64,000 nucleotides of DNA from the NCBI GenBank assembly GCA_019694395.1, contig JAIBCC010000028.1, positions 1-64,000 of the forward strand, given 5' to 3'. The notes beneath the pieces were generated by a model. It did no database searches, was not told the DNA's origin, and was given only the letters and a program-made list of their open reading frames with translations. This DNA is from Pyrinomonadaceae bacterium. GTDB lineage: Bacteria; Acidobacteriota; Blastocatellia; Pyrinomonadales; Pyrinomonadaceae. The stretch's first letter is position 1, and every line of letters starts with the position of its first letter. This document shows positions 42,444 through 51,862 of the stretch, one piece after another. The position numbers and the translations under genes were made by a program.

Positions 42444-42983
42444 TTATTTAGTAGGCTTTGGAAGGTCTTCGCTACGCTTAATATCAATATTTCCTTGGCT
42501 GACGGCAGGCGAATCAAATTTCCACTCGCCATTCTCTTTCACAAATGAAATTGGTGTCCAGACACCCAAAGGTCCGCCTTTAAGTTCGGCAACAGCTTTT
42601 TCTCCTTGGATCTTTTCATTGCGAACCTCGCGTTTTTCATCAACCGGATCTTCGTTTTCCAACAAAAAGACAAACCAGGTCTTTTTCTCTTTTTTTGCTT
42701 CGTCTTCCCAGTATTTCAACGCGGCGGCAGAAAGATATTTTTTAACGCCGGCTTCGTCTTTCTTTTTCAAGGCTTCAAAATAACCTGAAATTACCGGATT
42801 TATCGAAGCTGCTTCATTTACTTTCTCTGTTGGAGTTGCAGTAGTAGTTGGTATTCCTGAATTATTTTTTGTATTTGGATTTGTATTTGGTGTAGTCGTT
42901 TTGTTGTTATTGGTTTCTGGATTTCCACCACAGCTGATAAAAAAACTTAAAATGATAAATAAAAATAAAATTTGATAACGCAT
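42444..42983 (-). CDS. Lipoprotein with NTF2/DUF4878-like domain
   Basis: 179 residues, ATG start. The signal peptide ends FFISCGG, giving a lipid-modified Cys18. A Thr/Asn-rich linker (residues 20-50) precedes a domain of about 120 residues with ISGYFEALKKKDEAGVKKYLS, a central strand region, and FVKENGEWKFDSP at its end. That pattern, helix then twisted sheet ending in xxGxWKF, is typical of DUF4878/SnoaL-like lipoproteins. The function is unknown. A similar N-terminal domain occurs in the lipoprotein at 60748-61635. Confidence 0.8.
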   Translation of the reverse strand: MRYQILFLFIILSFFISCGGNPETNNNKTTTPNTNPNTKNNSGIPTTTATPTEKVNEAASINPVISGYFEALKKKDEAGVKKYLSAAALKYWEDEAKKEKKTWFVFLLENEDPVDEKREVRNEKIQGEKAVAELKGGPLGVWTPISFVKENGEWKFDSPAVSQGNIDIKRSEDLPKPTK

Positions 42984-43096
42984 TATGTTCTCCTAAGTTA
43001 AATTGAAGTCAGCAGTATAAACAAATTGCAAAAAAAAATGAAGAGTAGGAAATTATTCTCCCTACTCTCCACTCCTTACCCCCTACTCCTTACTCC

Positions 43097-44410
43097 CTAC
43101 TTCCCTCTCGGCGACATTGGCACGGCAGCTTCTAATGACGAGTAAATTTGCAGATAAATTTTAGTTTCTTTTGGAATCAATGTTTTCCAGTTTGAACCGC
43201 CTCGTTTGATATAGATTGGCAATCTGGCAGGATTCGAGTTGTATCCGGCTGCCATTAATTCGGCTTGGGTAGCAGTTCCGCTCATCAAAGCATTGGCAAT
43301 CGTTTCATTGGCAGACAAATCATTCCAGGTCATTTGCATATAAAGCAGCATTGCCTGACAAGCATTGACGTGATTCCGCATCCCATCGACAAAATCAGGA
43401 ATTAAACCAACATTGTAATAACGTGAGCGGATCATAAAGTAAGTTGACGGAATCATTTGCACCATTCCGCCGGCTCCTGCACGGCTAACCGAATAACGAT
43501 AAGTATTTCCTTCATTCAGCGCGTAAAGAGTGAAAATTTCGTTATACAAACTCGGCTGAGATTCGTTCCAGAAACGCGGATGATCAACGTGTTCGACGGT
43601 AGCTAATCGTTCAGCAATATCAGCGACCTGCGGCGAAATATAAAGTCCTTTTTCCTGTAATTTGGTGCGGGCAATCTCGATTGTGTTGTGAACATAAAGT
43701 TTTCCGGCACTCACAATTTCCGGATTAACAACTCCGGGATGCGTTGAAGTGTAATAAGCAACCTCGGCTAATGCACCATCTCTTTCAATCGGATATTGGG
43801 CAACCAGCGGCGTATAGAATTGATTATCATTGTTGTCCGTAATCATTATCGGAGTATTAACGCCATTTGCCCGCAAAATCCTGACAGTAATGCTTTTTCC
43901 GTTTGTTGAAACTGTCGGAAATTGCATTCCTTTCGCAAGAAATATCGTTTTAGTCAAAACTACAAAATCTATTTGGCGTGTTTTCCAGTCATAAAAAGCC
44001 ACCCGTAAAACATCGGTTGCCATAAAACTGTCAGTAATGGCAGTCGGAATCGGACGAGTCTGCATCAACTGTTTAGCTTCTGCAATTTTATTTTTTAATT
44101 GCCCGAACGACATTGTTTGAGAGATAGGATAAGAAGTTGAAAAAACCGGAGTTGGTGACGAAGTTGCCGTAACATATGGTGTTGGTGACGGAGTTGGTTT
44201 TGGCGTATAAACCGGAGTTGGTGAAGGGGTTGGCAAATTATTGGTGACAACTATAACTTTAGGTGACGGAACCGGAGTCGGCGTTGGACTATTCCCGACA
44301 ACAATCACGCGCGGACGTGTCGGAGTCGGTGATGGTTGAATACCTTGAGCAAAAATGTTTAGAACTGAACAGGCAAAAACTAAGAAACACAGGAATATTG
44401 TCTTTTTCAT
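43097..44410 (-). CDS. Exported transglycosylase-like (SLT fold) protein with Pro-rich linker
   Basis: 437 residues, ATG start, signal peptide (about 1-21, ending NIFAQ). Residues 25-95 are a SPTPTP-type linker. The C-terminal half contains a lytic-transglycosylase-like core: the block EGNTYRYSVSRAGAGGMVQM aligns with the SLT motif ESxFNPxAVSxAGAxGLMQ, keeping the catalytic Glu nine residues before the Ser and followed by IPSTY. It would cut peptidoglycan glycan strands in the periplasm. The middle region (about 100-260) is not recognised. The spacer downstream (43030-43096) consists of CTACTCC-type heptamers. Confidence 0.8.
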   Translation of the reverse strand: MKKTIFLCFLVFACSVLNIFAQGIQPSPTPTRPRVIVVGNSPTPTPVPSPKVIVVTNNLPTPSPTPVYTPKPTPSPTPYVTATSSPTPVFSTSYPISQTMSFGQLKNKIAEAKQLMQTRPIPTAITDSFMATDVLRVAFYDWKTRQIDFVVLTKTIFLAKGMQFPTVSTNGKSITVRILRANGVNTPIMITDNNDNQFYTPLVAQYPIERDGALAEVAYYTSTHPGVVNPEIVSAGKLYVHNTIEIARTKLQEKGLYISPQVADIAERLATVEHVDHPRFWNESQPSLYNEIFTLYALNEGNTYRYSVSRAGAGGMVQMIPSTYFMIRSRYYNVGLIPDFVDGMRNHVNACQAMLLYMQMTWNDLSANETIANALMSGTATQAELMAAGYNSNPARLPIYIKRGGSNWKTLIPKETKIYLQIYSSLEAAVPMSPRGK

Positions 44411-44637
44411 CGGACCTCTTTTAGAAAAATTGTCGTAGGAGAGTGACTCAAACGATGAGCAGTCGGCACAGTATTTTTACCATGCGCGATAATAGATTCG
44501 CCTAAAACATATTTGGTTGTCAAATTTGTTTTTAAAAAAATTATAGTATCCACAACGAACACTTATAGCTCGTTCGGATTTGTTATGGAAAGAGATTTGA
44601 GATAAAAATATTTATTTGGTCTATTAGCTTTGGAATT

Positions 44638-45990
44638 ATGAAAAAACTTTTTGGAACAGATGGAATGCGCGGAGAAGCCGGAAACTTTCCGCTTGATGCA
44701 AAAACGATCGAAATTGCCGGATGGTCTTTGGCGCGGCAATTCAAAGAAAAACTCAACCGGGAGCCTCGTTTTATTACCGGAAGAGATACCCGCGAATCAG
44801 GCAGCTGGATCGAAAAAGCCTTTCACGAAGGAGCAATTTCAGGCGGCGCACATTGCGAATCAGCCGAAGTAATTACCACTCCCGGCGTGGCTTTTTTAAC
44901 CAAACATTTCGACTTTGATGCAGGAATCGTCGTCAGTGCATCACATAACCCCTTTCACGACAACGGCATCAAGATTTTTTCGCCGACCGGAAAAAAAATT
45001 GACGAAGTCACCGAACGCGAAATAGAAAAAGACATTTTTGAAAGTCAATTAGAACCGCCTCCATGCCGAAAAGGACCGATTAATTCGCATCGGACGATTG
45101 AATATCAGGATGCTTATCTGGATTATTTGGCAGATGAATTCAAAAGTCTCCAGCTCAAAAACTTCAAAATGGTAGTGGACTGTGCCAATGGTGCGAGTTC
45201 AGCTCTTGCGCCTCGACTATTTGAAAAATTCGGGGCAGAAATTATTGCGATTCATAATTCGCCTGATGGCAGAAACATCAACCATGGCTGCGGTTCAACC
45301 CATATCGAAAGTTTATTAGAAAAAGTCATCGCTGAAAAAGCCGATTTCGGTGTGGCTTTTGACGGTGATGCTGATCGTTCATTGTTTGTTGATGAAAAAG
45401 GAAATTTTGTGGATGGAGATGCAACTTTGTGGGCAATGGCGCAACTTTTACAATCTCACGGGAAATTGAACAACGACACTGTTGTTGCTACCGTGATGAG
45501 CAACATCGGGCTCGAAGTCGCTCTTAATTCTAAAAACATCAAACTTTTACGCACTGCTGTCGGAGATAAATATGTTTTGCAGTCATTGTTGGAAACAAAT
45601 GCTTCTGTCGGTGGTGAACAATCGGGACACATCATTTTCCCAGGCAAAAGTTTAGTCGGTGACGGAATGATGACCACACTCTTTTTGCTTGAAGTTTTAT
45701 TTGAAACCGGCAAATCTCTTTCGGAAATCACTGCCGGATTTACGCGGTTTCCGCAAATTTTGGTCAATGTTAAAGTCAAAGAAAAACGTCCCTTTGAAGA
45801 AGTTGCAAAAATCGTTGAAGCCTCGAAAAAATTAGAAAAAGAACTTGGCTCAAAAGGTCGTCTTTTACTCCGCTATTCTGGAACTGAAAATTTGGCTCGG
45901 GTGATGATAGAGGGAGAAAATCAAGCCGAAATCGAACGGCAAGCCAATTGGCTGGCAGATATTATCAAAGAAAGTTTGGGAGGAGCATAA
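44638..45990 (+). CDS. glmM: Phosphoglucosamine mutase
   Basis: 450 residues, ATG start. It converts glucosamine-6-phosphate to glucosamine-1-phosphate for peptidoglycan and LPS precursors. It has FGTDGMRG at the N-terminus, the phosphoserine loop VVSASHNPFHDNGIKIF (Ser102), the Mg-binding FDGDADR near residue 241, GGEQSGHI in the sugar-binding loop and RYSGTEN in the phosphate-binding C-domain. Length is normal. It starts a plus-strand run glmM, monooxygenase-fold gene, aroB and a membrane protein, with short spacers. No glmS-type ribozyme or riboswitch is seen in the 227-bp leader. Confidence 0.96.
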   Translation: MKKLFGTDGMRGEAGNFPLDAKTIEIAGWSLARQFKEKLNREPRFITGRDTRESGSWIEKAFHEGAISGGAHCESAEVITTPGVAFLTKHFDFDAGIVVSASHNPFHDNGIKIFSPTGKKIDEVTEREIEKDIFESQLEPPPCRKGPINSHRTIEYQDAYLDYLADEFKSLQLKNFKMVVDCANGASSALAPRLFEKFGAEIIAIHNSPDGRNINHGCGSTHIESLLEKVIAEKADFGVAFDGDADRSLFVDEKGNFVDGDATLWAMAQLLQSHGKLNNDTVVATVMSNIGLEVALNSKNIKLLRTAVGDKYVLQSLLETNASVGGEQSGHIIFPGKSLVGDGMMTTLFLLEVLFETGKSLSEITAGFTRFPQILVNVKVKEKRPFEEVAKIVEASKKLEKELGSKGRLLLRYSGTENLARVMIEGENQAEIERQANWLADIIKESLGGA

Positions 45991-46056
45991 AAAAGATAAA
46001 AGTGAGGAAAAGGCTAACTTTTTCACCTTTCACTTTTCTACTTTTTCTCTTTAACT

Positions 46057-46374
46057 ATGTTCATAGCACTTTACCGTTGGCGGGTTAAATCAGGCAAAGA
46101 GGAGCAATTTATTACGGCTTGGTCGAAAATAACGGCTTATTACCGTGAGAATTGGGATTCGCTCGGATCGCGGCTGCATCGCGGAAATGACGGATTATTT
46201 TATGGTTACGCGCAATGGAAGTCCGCTGAAGACCGCGAAAAAGCCTTTAGTAACAACACTATTAATGAATTTAGTCAACAGCTAAAAGATGCGATTGAGG
46301 AATCGTTTCCCGAAGTAATTCTCGAAAAAATTTCCGACTATCTGCTTTTTCCCGAGGCTGAAAAAAAAAGTTGA
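46057..46374 (+). CDS. Antibiotic-biosynthesis-monooxygenase (ABM) fold protein
   Basis: 105 residues, ATG start. It begins MFIALYRWRVKSGKEEQFITAW, the typical first strand and helix of ABM-domain ferredoxin-like proteins, with GNDGLFYGYAQWKSAEDRE in the central strand pair. Such small proteins form dimers and include quinol monooxygenases and haem-degrading enzymes, but many have no known activity and no cofactor motif helps here. The spacer to glmM consists of AAAGTG/CTTTTTC repeats. Confidence 0.85.
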   Translation: MFIALYRWRVKSGKEEQFITAWSKITAYYRENWDSLGSRLHRGNDGLFYGYAQWKSAEDREKAFSNNTINEFSQQLKDAIEESFPEVILEKISDYLLFPEAEKKS

Positions 46375-46423
46375 GTTACCCACTTGCTTTTTGCCGATCA
46401 AAAGGGATATATTTAATTTAATT

Positions 46424-46449
46424 GAGACGGTTGGTGAAACCTCCGTCTC
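46424..46449. repeat. REP-like hairpin upstream of aroB
   Basis: GAGACGG (46424-46430) and CCGTCTC (46443-46449) form a hairpin whose loop, TTGGTGAAACCT, is itself self-complementary. It resembles the GTCTCTGAAAGAGAC hairpins at 24108-24190. The 46375-46595 spacer holds no gene I can support. Confidence 0.6.
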
Positions 46450-46595
46450 TAGTGGTCGCTGGGGTGAGGACGGTGACTACGAATTGGCAGAAGCGGTGCA
46501 CTTCCACGTTGCTACTTCTGCTTTAATTGTTTTAAAGCTAAATTCTTCTCTTCATTGCCTTTTTACTTTCTTTTACTTTGCGGTAAATTTAAGGA

Positions 46596-47765
46596 ATGAA
46601 CGAAACCGTAAAAGTCGCACTTAAAAGCCATCCGCATCAATACGAAATTAAAATCGGAAACAATTTATTAGCTGACAGTGGCGTTTGGGCAAAATCTTGT
46701 TTAGCGAATTCTGCAAAAAAAATTGTCGTTATTTCCAATCCGAAAGTTTTTTCACTTTACGGTGAGAAAGTTGCCGAAAGTCTGAAAAATCAGGGCTTTG
46801 AAGTCTTAATTCACAAGATCGGAGACGGCGAAAAATATAAAAATTTACGAACTTTAGAAAAAACGCTCGATTTTTTCAGCCGACATCAGTTGAAGCGAAG
46901 CGATGCAGTCATTGCTTTAGGCGGCGGAGTTGTTGGCGATTTAACCGGATTTGCCTCGTCTATTTATTTGCGCGGAATTTCTTTTTTGCAGATTCCAACC
47001 ACACTTTTATCAATGATTGATTCGTCAGTTGGCGGAAAAACCGGCGTAAATTCAAATTTCGGCAAAAACCTGATCGGGACTTTTCATCAACCAAACGGAG
47101 TGTTGATTGACGTTGATACTTTAAAAACCCTGCCGCGTCGAGAATTAACTGCGGGTTTTTGTGAAGCAGTTAAACAAGGTGCCATCGCTAATCCAAATCT
47201 TTTTAATCAAACTTCAGATTTTCTAAAAAAATATTCACCAAACCACTTTAAAAAATATTTTTTCTCTAATTTATTTTTAACGGACTTGCAAAAACTTATC
47301 GCCTCCCAAGTTGCGTTCAAAGCTGAGATCGTTAAAGGCGACGAACGCGAAAACCTTGAAAAATCCGGCAATCGCTCACGTAAAATACTTAATTTTGGTC
47401 ACACTGTCGGACACGCCCTTGAAAAAGTAACCAACTATAAATATTTCAAACACGGCGAAGCTGTCGGTATTGGAATTTTAGTTGCCGGAGAAATTTCAAA
47501 AAGGGTTGCAAATTTAGTTCAAAATGAATTAAACTTGTTAAACGATGTTGTCAAACTGACAGGTAGTCTGCCAAATTGGCAAAACATCGAAACAAAAAAT
47601 ATCATTGAAGCCTTTGAGTTTGACAAAAAAAATGTTGGCGACAGTTTGCAATGGATTTTGCTTGAAAAAATCGGTCAGCCAATAATTTATCCAAACTCAA
47701 AAATCCCTGATTCGGTAATCATCGAATCAATAAGCGCAGTAGTAAAAAAATCCACCTGCCCCTAA
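46596..47765 (+). CDS. aroB: 3-dehydroquinate synthase
   Basis: 389 residues, ATG at 46596 after AAGGA. Second step of the shikimate pathway, converting DAHP to 3-dehydroquinate with NAD and Zn or Co. It shows GDGEKYKN, GGGVVGDLTGFASSIYLRG, IPTTLLSMIDSSVGGKTGVN and a metal-site LNFGHTVGHALEK, then HGEAVGIG. About 25 residues longer than typical because of a Lys/Phe-rich insertion near residues 205-230 (KKYSPNHFKKYFFSNLF). No other aro gene is in the window. Confidence 0.96.
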   Translation: MNETVKVALKSHPHQYEIKIGNNLLADSGVWAKSCLANSAKKIVVISNPKVFSLYGEKVAESLKNQGFEVLIHKIGDGEKYKNLRTLEKTLDFFSRHQLKRSDAVIALGGGVVGDLTGFASSIYLRGISFLQIPTTLLSMIDSSVGGKTGVNSNFGKNLIGTFHQPNGVLIDVDTLKTLPRRELTAGFCEAVKQGAIANPNLFNQTSDFLKKYSPNHFKKYFFSNLFLTDLQKLIASQVAFKAEIVKGDERENLEKSGNRSRKILNFGHTVGHALEKVTNYKYFKHGEAVGIGILVAGEISKRVANLVQNELNLLNDVVKLTGSLPNWQNIETKNIIEAFEFDKKNVGDSLQWILLEKIGQPIIYPNSKIPDSVIIESISAVVKKSTCP

Positions 47766-47792
47766 ATCTTTATAAAAGTAGAGTTTGTATCA

Positions 47793-48203
47793 ATGAAGAA
47801 TAAATTTAGAGAATCAGAAAGAGGCAGCGCCAGCACAAAAATGCTAATGTATCTTGCAGTTTTTTTCTTAATACTCAACGCAGGTCTTAATTATGTTCCT
47901 GTTGCTTATAATGCTGAGGGTTTTAAACAAGAAATGAACGCGGCAGTGATGCAGGGATTAACAATTCCCCCATCCACAGGAACTCCGGTTGATGTGACCA
48001 AAAAAAGACTTATTACAAAGGCTACAGCAAACGATATTCCGGCAGATGCTTACATTGACGTAAAGCTAATCAACGGTGTGCTCCAAGCACGAGTAATTTA
48101 TAATAAAAAGGTTTCTTTGCTGCCATTCGGGATCTACGATTATAATTACCAATTCGACTACACTTCTAATTCCAGAGGTTTTTTAACCAATAATATAAAT
48201 TAA
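47793..48203 (+). CDS. Single-span membrane protein, possibly DUF4845-like
   Basis: 136 residues, ATG start. A short charged N-terminus (KNKFRESERGSASTK) precedes one hydrophobic segment (about residues 18-38, MLMYLAVFFLILNAGLNYV). The rest, about 95 residues, is predicted outside the membrane and beta-rich, ending in YDYNYQFDYTS. The layout recalls DUF4845/pilin-like minor membrane proteins with an N-terminal anchor. No cleavage motif is certain. It follows aroB by 27 bp and overlaps the convergent radical SAM gene by four bases. Confidence 0.7.
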   Translation: MKNKFRESERGSASTKMLMYLAVFFLILNAGLNYVPVAYNAEGFKQEMNAAVMQGLTIPPSTGTPVDVTKKRLITKATANDIPADAYIDVKLINGVLQARVIYNKKVSLLPFGIYDYNYQFDYTSNSRGFLTNNIN

Positions 48204-50080
48204 AGAACCAGAGCCTGTTGAACTTTCAGAGGTTGTATTTGGATTAAAGATTGCGGTGCATCTGCCAGCCAGGTTGTCGGGCAAACTCCGCAAGTAGTGC
48301 ATTTTTCGACCGCAGGACAAGGTTTAGAAGATAAACTTGCCTGCGATTTTTCGTGTTCGGTTTTCAAAAATTCAAACGATAATCCTGAGTCAACAATTGA
48401 CCAAGGCAGAAATTCATCATAACTACGTTGGCGTGAGATATGAAAGGAATCGTCAAAATTTAATTGCCGTAATGCTTCCTTGATATTTCCGCCGATTTTC
48501 GCGGCGTGTTCGATAACTTTGGCAACAGTTCTGTCACCCGAAGAAAATAAGGCTTGTTCGTGAGCAATGCGGGCGGACATAAAACGGACTTCGACGTTTG
48601 GAATTCGGCTTAAACCTTTGCAAACGTATTTGATTCGCTGTTTCAACTCTTTTTCATCACAAATTCCGTCCCACTGCAAAGGAGTATTTGGTTTCGGCAC
48701 AAAACCGTTCAGACTCGGAATAATTTTTCCCGCCCGCCCGAATTTCTTTCCGGCTTCCAACATCCGATTTTTAATGCGCTCGACCAGAACGAACATTTCG
48801 TCCAAATCTTCCTGTGTTTCGGTGGGCAAACCAACCATCATATACAGTTTGAGCGTCAGCATTCCGCGATCAAAAACCGAACCGCAAATATCAACTATTT
48901 CATCATTGGTCAGATTTTTATTGATGACGCGGCGCAATCTGTCCGAACCTGTTTCGGGCGCAACGGCAATTTGCTGATCTTTGGATTCAACCAAAGCATC
49001 AAGCAATTCTTCGGAAATCTGGTCTAAACGAAGCGAAGAAACGGTAATTTTGTAATCCATCGCCCGCAATTCGCGCAAAATCGTCGAAATCTCGGGGTGA
49101 TCGCAAACGGCAGTTGAAACCAATCCGATTTTATTCGTTTTGCTGCGCCATTCTGCTGCTTTTGCCAGAATATCTTTGGCGGGAACAACGCGTGGCGGAT
49201 AGTAATTGTAGCCAGCCCAGCAGAAACGGCAGCCTTGTGAACAACCGCGCGAAATTTCGACCAACAATCTGTCACCCATTTCTGCGCCAGGCGACCAAAC
49301 CGAGGTTGAAGGACAAAAAATATCTTGATTCAACAAAAATTCGTGCAGTTCCTTTTCACCACGTTTGATAGCGCGGCGCAAAGTTCCTTCTTTCGGATTA
49401 ACTGCCGCTAAAGCCCGTCCGACTCGTTTCGGAACGCCGATTTGTTTGGGCAGATAATCGAAAACTGTTCCGTCCTCATTATAAATTACATCGTAAAGGC
49501 TCGGCACATAAAAACCGCGTCCGATTTGAGCCAGAGCTAATAAAATCTCATCCTTTGAATCATTTTCGAGAATCGCGTCAACTAGTTGATAAGCAAGAAT
49601 TTCGCCTTCGCCAACCGCAATCACGTCCGTAAAATCCGCAATCGGTTCAGGATTTAAGAACGAAGCCGCGCCACCCATCACAACTAATGGATGAAAATGA
49701 TTTCTGTCTTTTGCCCAAACGGGAATTTTTGAAAGCTGGAGCATTTTTGCCATGTTCAGATAATCTGTTTCAAATGAAATGGAAAAGGCAACAACATCAA
49801 AATCTTTGATCGGCGTTTGGGTTTCAAGTGATAACAGCGGGGTGCGCGTTTTTTCGTATTCTTTAAGCTCGTGAATCTCAGGCAAGAAAACCCGTTCACA
49901 GGAAACTTCGGGAATATTATTAAAAAGCTCATACATCGTGTGCATTCCCAGATTTGCCATTCCGATACTATGAGTGTTCGGATAGCACAATGCCACACGC
50001 AAAGATGCACCGTGTTTAATCGTGTAGCCTTCTTCGTTGGCAAGTTTCTGTTTGCAGCTTTCGATGATTTTCTTACTCAT
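48200..50080 (-). CDS. TIGR03960-type B12-binding radical SAM protein
   Basis: 626 residues from the ATG at 50080; the frame could start at a TTG at 50092. An N-terminal B12-binding-like Rossmann domain contains VALCYPNTHSIGMANLG and a VMGGAASFLNPEPIAD segment. The radical SAM core has RGCSQGCRFCWAGYNYYPPRV (CxxxCxxC) near residue 270 and SSLRLDQI and KLYMMVGLPTET blocks. A Cys-rich tail, EKCTTCGVCP, may bind a further metal centre. In many bacteria this protein is fused to, or next to, a DUF2344/TIGR03936 partner beside ribosomal or RNase genes; no such partner is seen here. Substrate unknown. Confidence 0.9.
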   Translation of the reverse strand: MSKKIIESCKQKLANEEGYTIKHGASLRVALCYPNTHSIGMANLGMHTMYELFNNIPEVSCERVFLPEIHELKEYEKTRTPLLSLETQTPIKDFDVVAFSISFETDYLNMAKMLQLSKIPVWAKDRNHFHPLVVMGGAASFLNPEPIADFTDVIAVGEGEILAYQLVDAILENDSKDEILLALAQIGRGFYVPSLYDVIYNEDGTVFDYLPKQIGVPKRVGRALAAVNPKEGTLRRAIKRGEKELHEFLLNQDIFCPSTSVWSPGAEMGDRLLVEISRGCSQGCRFCWAGYNYYPPRVVPAKDILAKAAEWRSKTNKIGLVSTAVCDHPEISTILRELRAMDYKITVSSLRLDQISEELLDALVESKDQQIAVAPETGSDRLRRVINKNLTNDEIVDICGSVFDRGMLTLKLYMMVGLPTETQEDLDEMFVLVERIKNRMLEAGKKFGRAGKIIPSLNGFVPKPNTPLQWDGICDEKELKQRIKYVCKGLSRIPNVEVRFMSARIAHEQALFSSGDRTVAKVIEHAAKIGGNIKEALRQLNFDDSFHISRQRSYDEFLPWSIVDSGLSFEFLKTEHEKSQASLSSKPCPAVEKCTTCGVCPTTWLADAPQSLIQIQPLKVQQALVL

Positions 50081-50160
50081 AAAGCAAATCAATAGTTTAC
50101 CAAAAAGTAAGGATTTTAGGAAAGATTAGTTTGTGGTAATTTATAAATACATTGAGCATT

Positions 50161-51069
50161 ATGAAAAAAATTATCCCTAAACCAGTAAATTGGCAAGATT
50201 TTGAAAGTTTGTGCAAAAAACTTTACGGTGAAATTTGGCAATGCCAAAGCACAATAAGTAAGAATGGTAGAAATGGACAATCTCAAAATGGGGTTGATAT
50301 TTATGGTATTCCTAAGGGGGAAAATGAATATTTTGGCATTCAGTGTAAAGGAAAAGATGATTATGCTAAAACAGAACTAACAGAGGCTGAAATTGATAAT
50401 GAAATAGAAAATGCAAAGAAATTTCAGCCCAAACTCAAACAATTTATTATTGCAACAACCGGAAATAAAGATGCCAAAATTGAGGAATTTGTTAGAAAGA
50501 AAAACGTTGATAGTAGAGCAAATGGTGGTTTTGAGATAGTTGTTCGACATTGGGAAGATTTGGCTGATTTGATAGAAGAAAATCAAGTTACTTTTGATTG
50601 GTATGTAAGTGGAAAGCAATTTAGGAAAACCTTTGATATAGAAATATTTGCAGAAAAACAAAATGGATTAAAATATGAAAATCATTTCTCCTTCAATATC
50701 TTTATGAGGAATGTTGGAAATGTTGTAATTGAGGATTGGAAATTATCCCTTAAATTTGAAAGAGGTGATTTTAAATATATTTTTGATGATGATAAATATG
50801 AAAAATTTATAACCTCACAAAACATTGCTTCGCAAATGGCATATTTAAGTTATGCAACACTTAGGGAGAAATACAGAAGAGTATTCATATATGAAGAAAA
50901 TAGTATTTTCATGTATGTGCCTCTTTCTACAGACCGCCCTTTAGTTCAAACAGAAACTCGAAGTTTTCAAGTCTTTGTTATAGAGCCAACCGCAACAACT
51001 TCAAAACTTTATTGGATGTTGACGGCACGAGATTTTCAAAAAGATGGTTTGGTCGAAATCAGTTATTAA
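50161..51069 (+). CDS. Putative PD-(D/E)XK nuclease, possible defence gene
   Basis: 302 residues from the ATG at 50161 (the TTG at 50152 is less likely). Residues about 10-165 look like a restriction-endonuclease-fold domain: QNGVDIYGIP supplies the Asp, then FGIQCKGKDD supplies Gln-X-Lys, followed by LTEAEIDNEIENAKKF, the FIIATTGNKDAKIEEFV strand-helix and FEIVVRHWEDL. Domains of this pattern sit at the N-terminus of several anti-phage or conflict proteins. The C-terminal 135 residues are beta-rich and unrecognised. The gene is visibly more A+T-rich than its neighbours, with many AAA/TTT codons, and stands alone, which suggests horizontal acquisition. Confidence 0.72.
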   Translation: MKKIIPKPVNWQDFESLCKKLYGEIWQCQSTISKNGRNGQSQNGVDIYGIPKGENEYFGIQCKGKDDYAKTELTEAEIDNEIENAKKFQPKLKQFIIATTGNKDAKIEEFVRKKNVDSRANGGFEIVVRHWEDLADLIEENQVTFDWYVSGKQFRKTFDIEIFAEKQNGLKYENHFSFNIFMRNVGNVVIEDWKLSLKFERGDFKYIFDDDKYEKFITSQNIASQMAYLSYATLREKYRRVFIYEENSIFMYVPLSTDRPLVQTETRSFQVFVIEPTATTSKLYWMLTARDFQKDGLVEISY

Positions 51070-51147
51070 TGAAATATTATGGTTTTAATGGAAATTTTCT
51101 AAAAAGTTCCCAAATTTCACAGATTTTTTTATATTTGCCAAACAAAA

Positions 51148-51795
51148 TTAATTTATCAAACGATTTTGCAAGGCTTTTGCCACAGCTTCGGACTTTGAAT
51201 GAACCTGTAGTTTTTCGTAGATATTCTTGAGATGGAACGAAATTGTGTTGACGGTTACGCGCAATTCGGCGGCGGCAGTTTTGTAACTGTGTCCTTCGAC
51301 CAAAAGTTTTAAAAGTCTGATCTCGTGTGGAGTTAAATCGTAATTAACTTTTTCCGGCGGACGAAAATCCCGAAAAAGGGTAATAACTTTTCGTGCAACC
51401 TCCGGAGACATCGGTGCACCGCCGGAAATGGCATCGCGCAAACTTTCGATCAATTTGGCAGGCGGAGTTTTTTTGAGCAAATATCCGCACGCACCCGCAC
51501 ACAGAGCATCAAAAATTCTTTCATTATCATCGTAAACCGAAAGCATTAAAATTGTCAGATGCGGATATTTTTCTTTCAAAATACGGATTCCTTCAATGCC
51601 GTCCATTCCGGGCAATCCGATGTCGGATAAAACGACATCAGGCAGTTTATGACGAATTGAGGCAAGAGCTTCTTCCATCGAACCGTATTTCCCGGTGCAT
51701 TCAAACCCATCGGTATAAGTAATCAACATTGCCAATCCCTCACGAATTTCACGGCGATCCTCGATGATTGCAACTTTGATTATCGGATTTTCCAT
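51148..51795 (-). CDS. NarL/LuxR-type response regulator
   Basis: 215 residues from the ATG at 51795-51793; a GTG at 51831 would add twelve residues of no family value. A receiver domain (residues 1-125) has the acidic pocket IIEDRRE and the phosphoacceptor Asp58 in VVLSDIGLPGMDG, Lys near residue 108 in YLLKKTPP. The C-terminal HTH-LuxR domain (about 150-210) reads LTPHEIRLLKLLVEGHSYKTA and VNTISFHLKNIYEKL. It should be phosphorylated by the HisKA_3-type kinase at 52689-55778, from which it is separated by one gene of a different kind. Confidence 0.93.
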   Translation of the reverse strand: MENPIIKVAIIEDRREIREGLAMLITYTDGFECTGKYGSMEEALASIRHKLPDVVLSDIGLPGMDGIEGIRILKEKYPHLTILMLSVYDDNERIFDALCAGACGYLLKKTPPAKLIESLRDAISGGAPMSPEVARKVITLFRDFRPPEKVNYDLTPHEIRLLKLLVEGHSYKTAAAELRVTVNTISFHLKNIYEKLQVHSKSEAVAKALQNRLIN

Positions 51796-51862
51796 AGATT
51801 GAAGTTTAGATTCTATTGCTTCAAAAGTCACTACAAATTTAGGTAGTTTAGCAAATTCTATT

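Noticed and set aside
46391..46624. 77-codon plus-strand frame before aroB
   Set aside because: It overlaps the aroB start and reads through a REP-like hairpin; composition is not coding-like.
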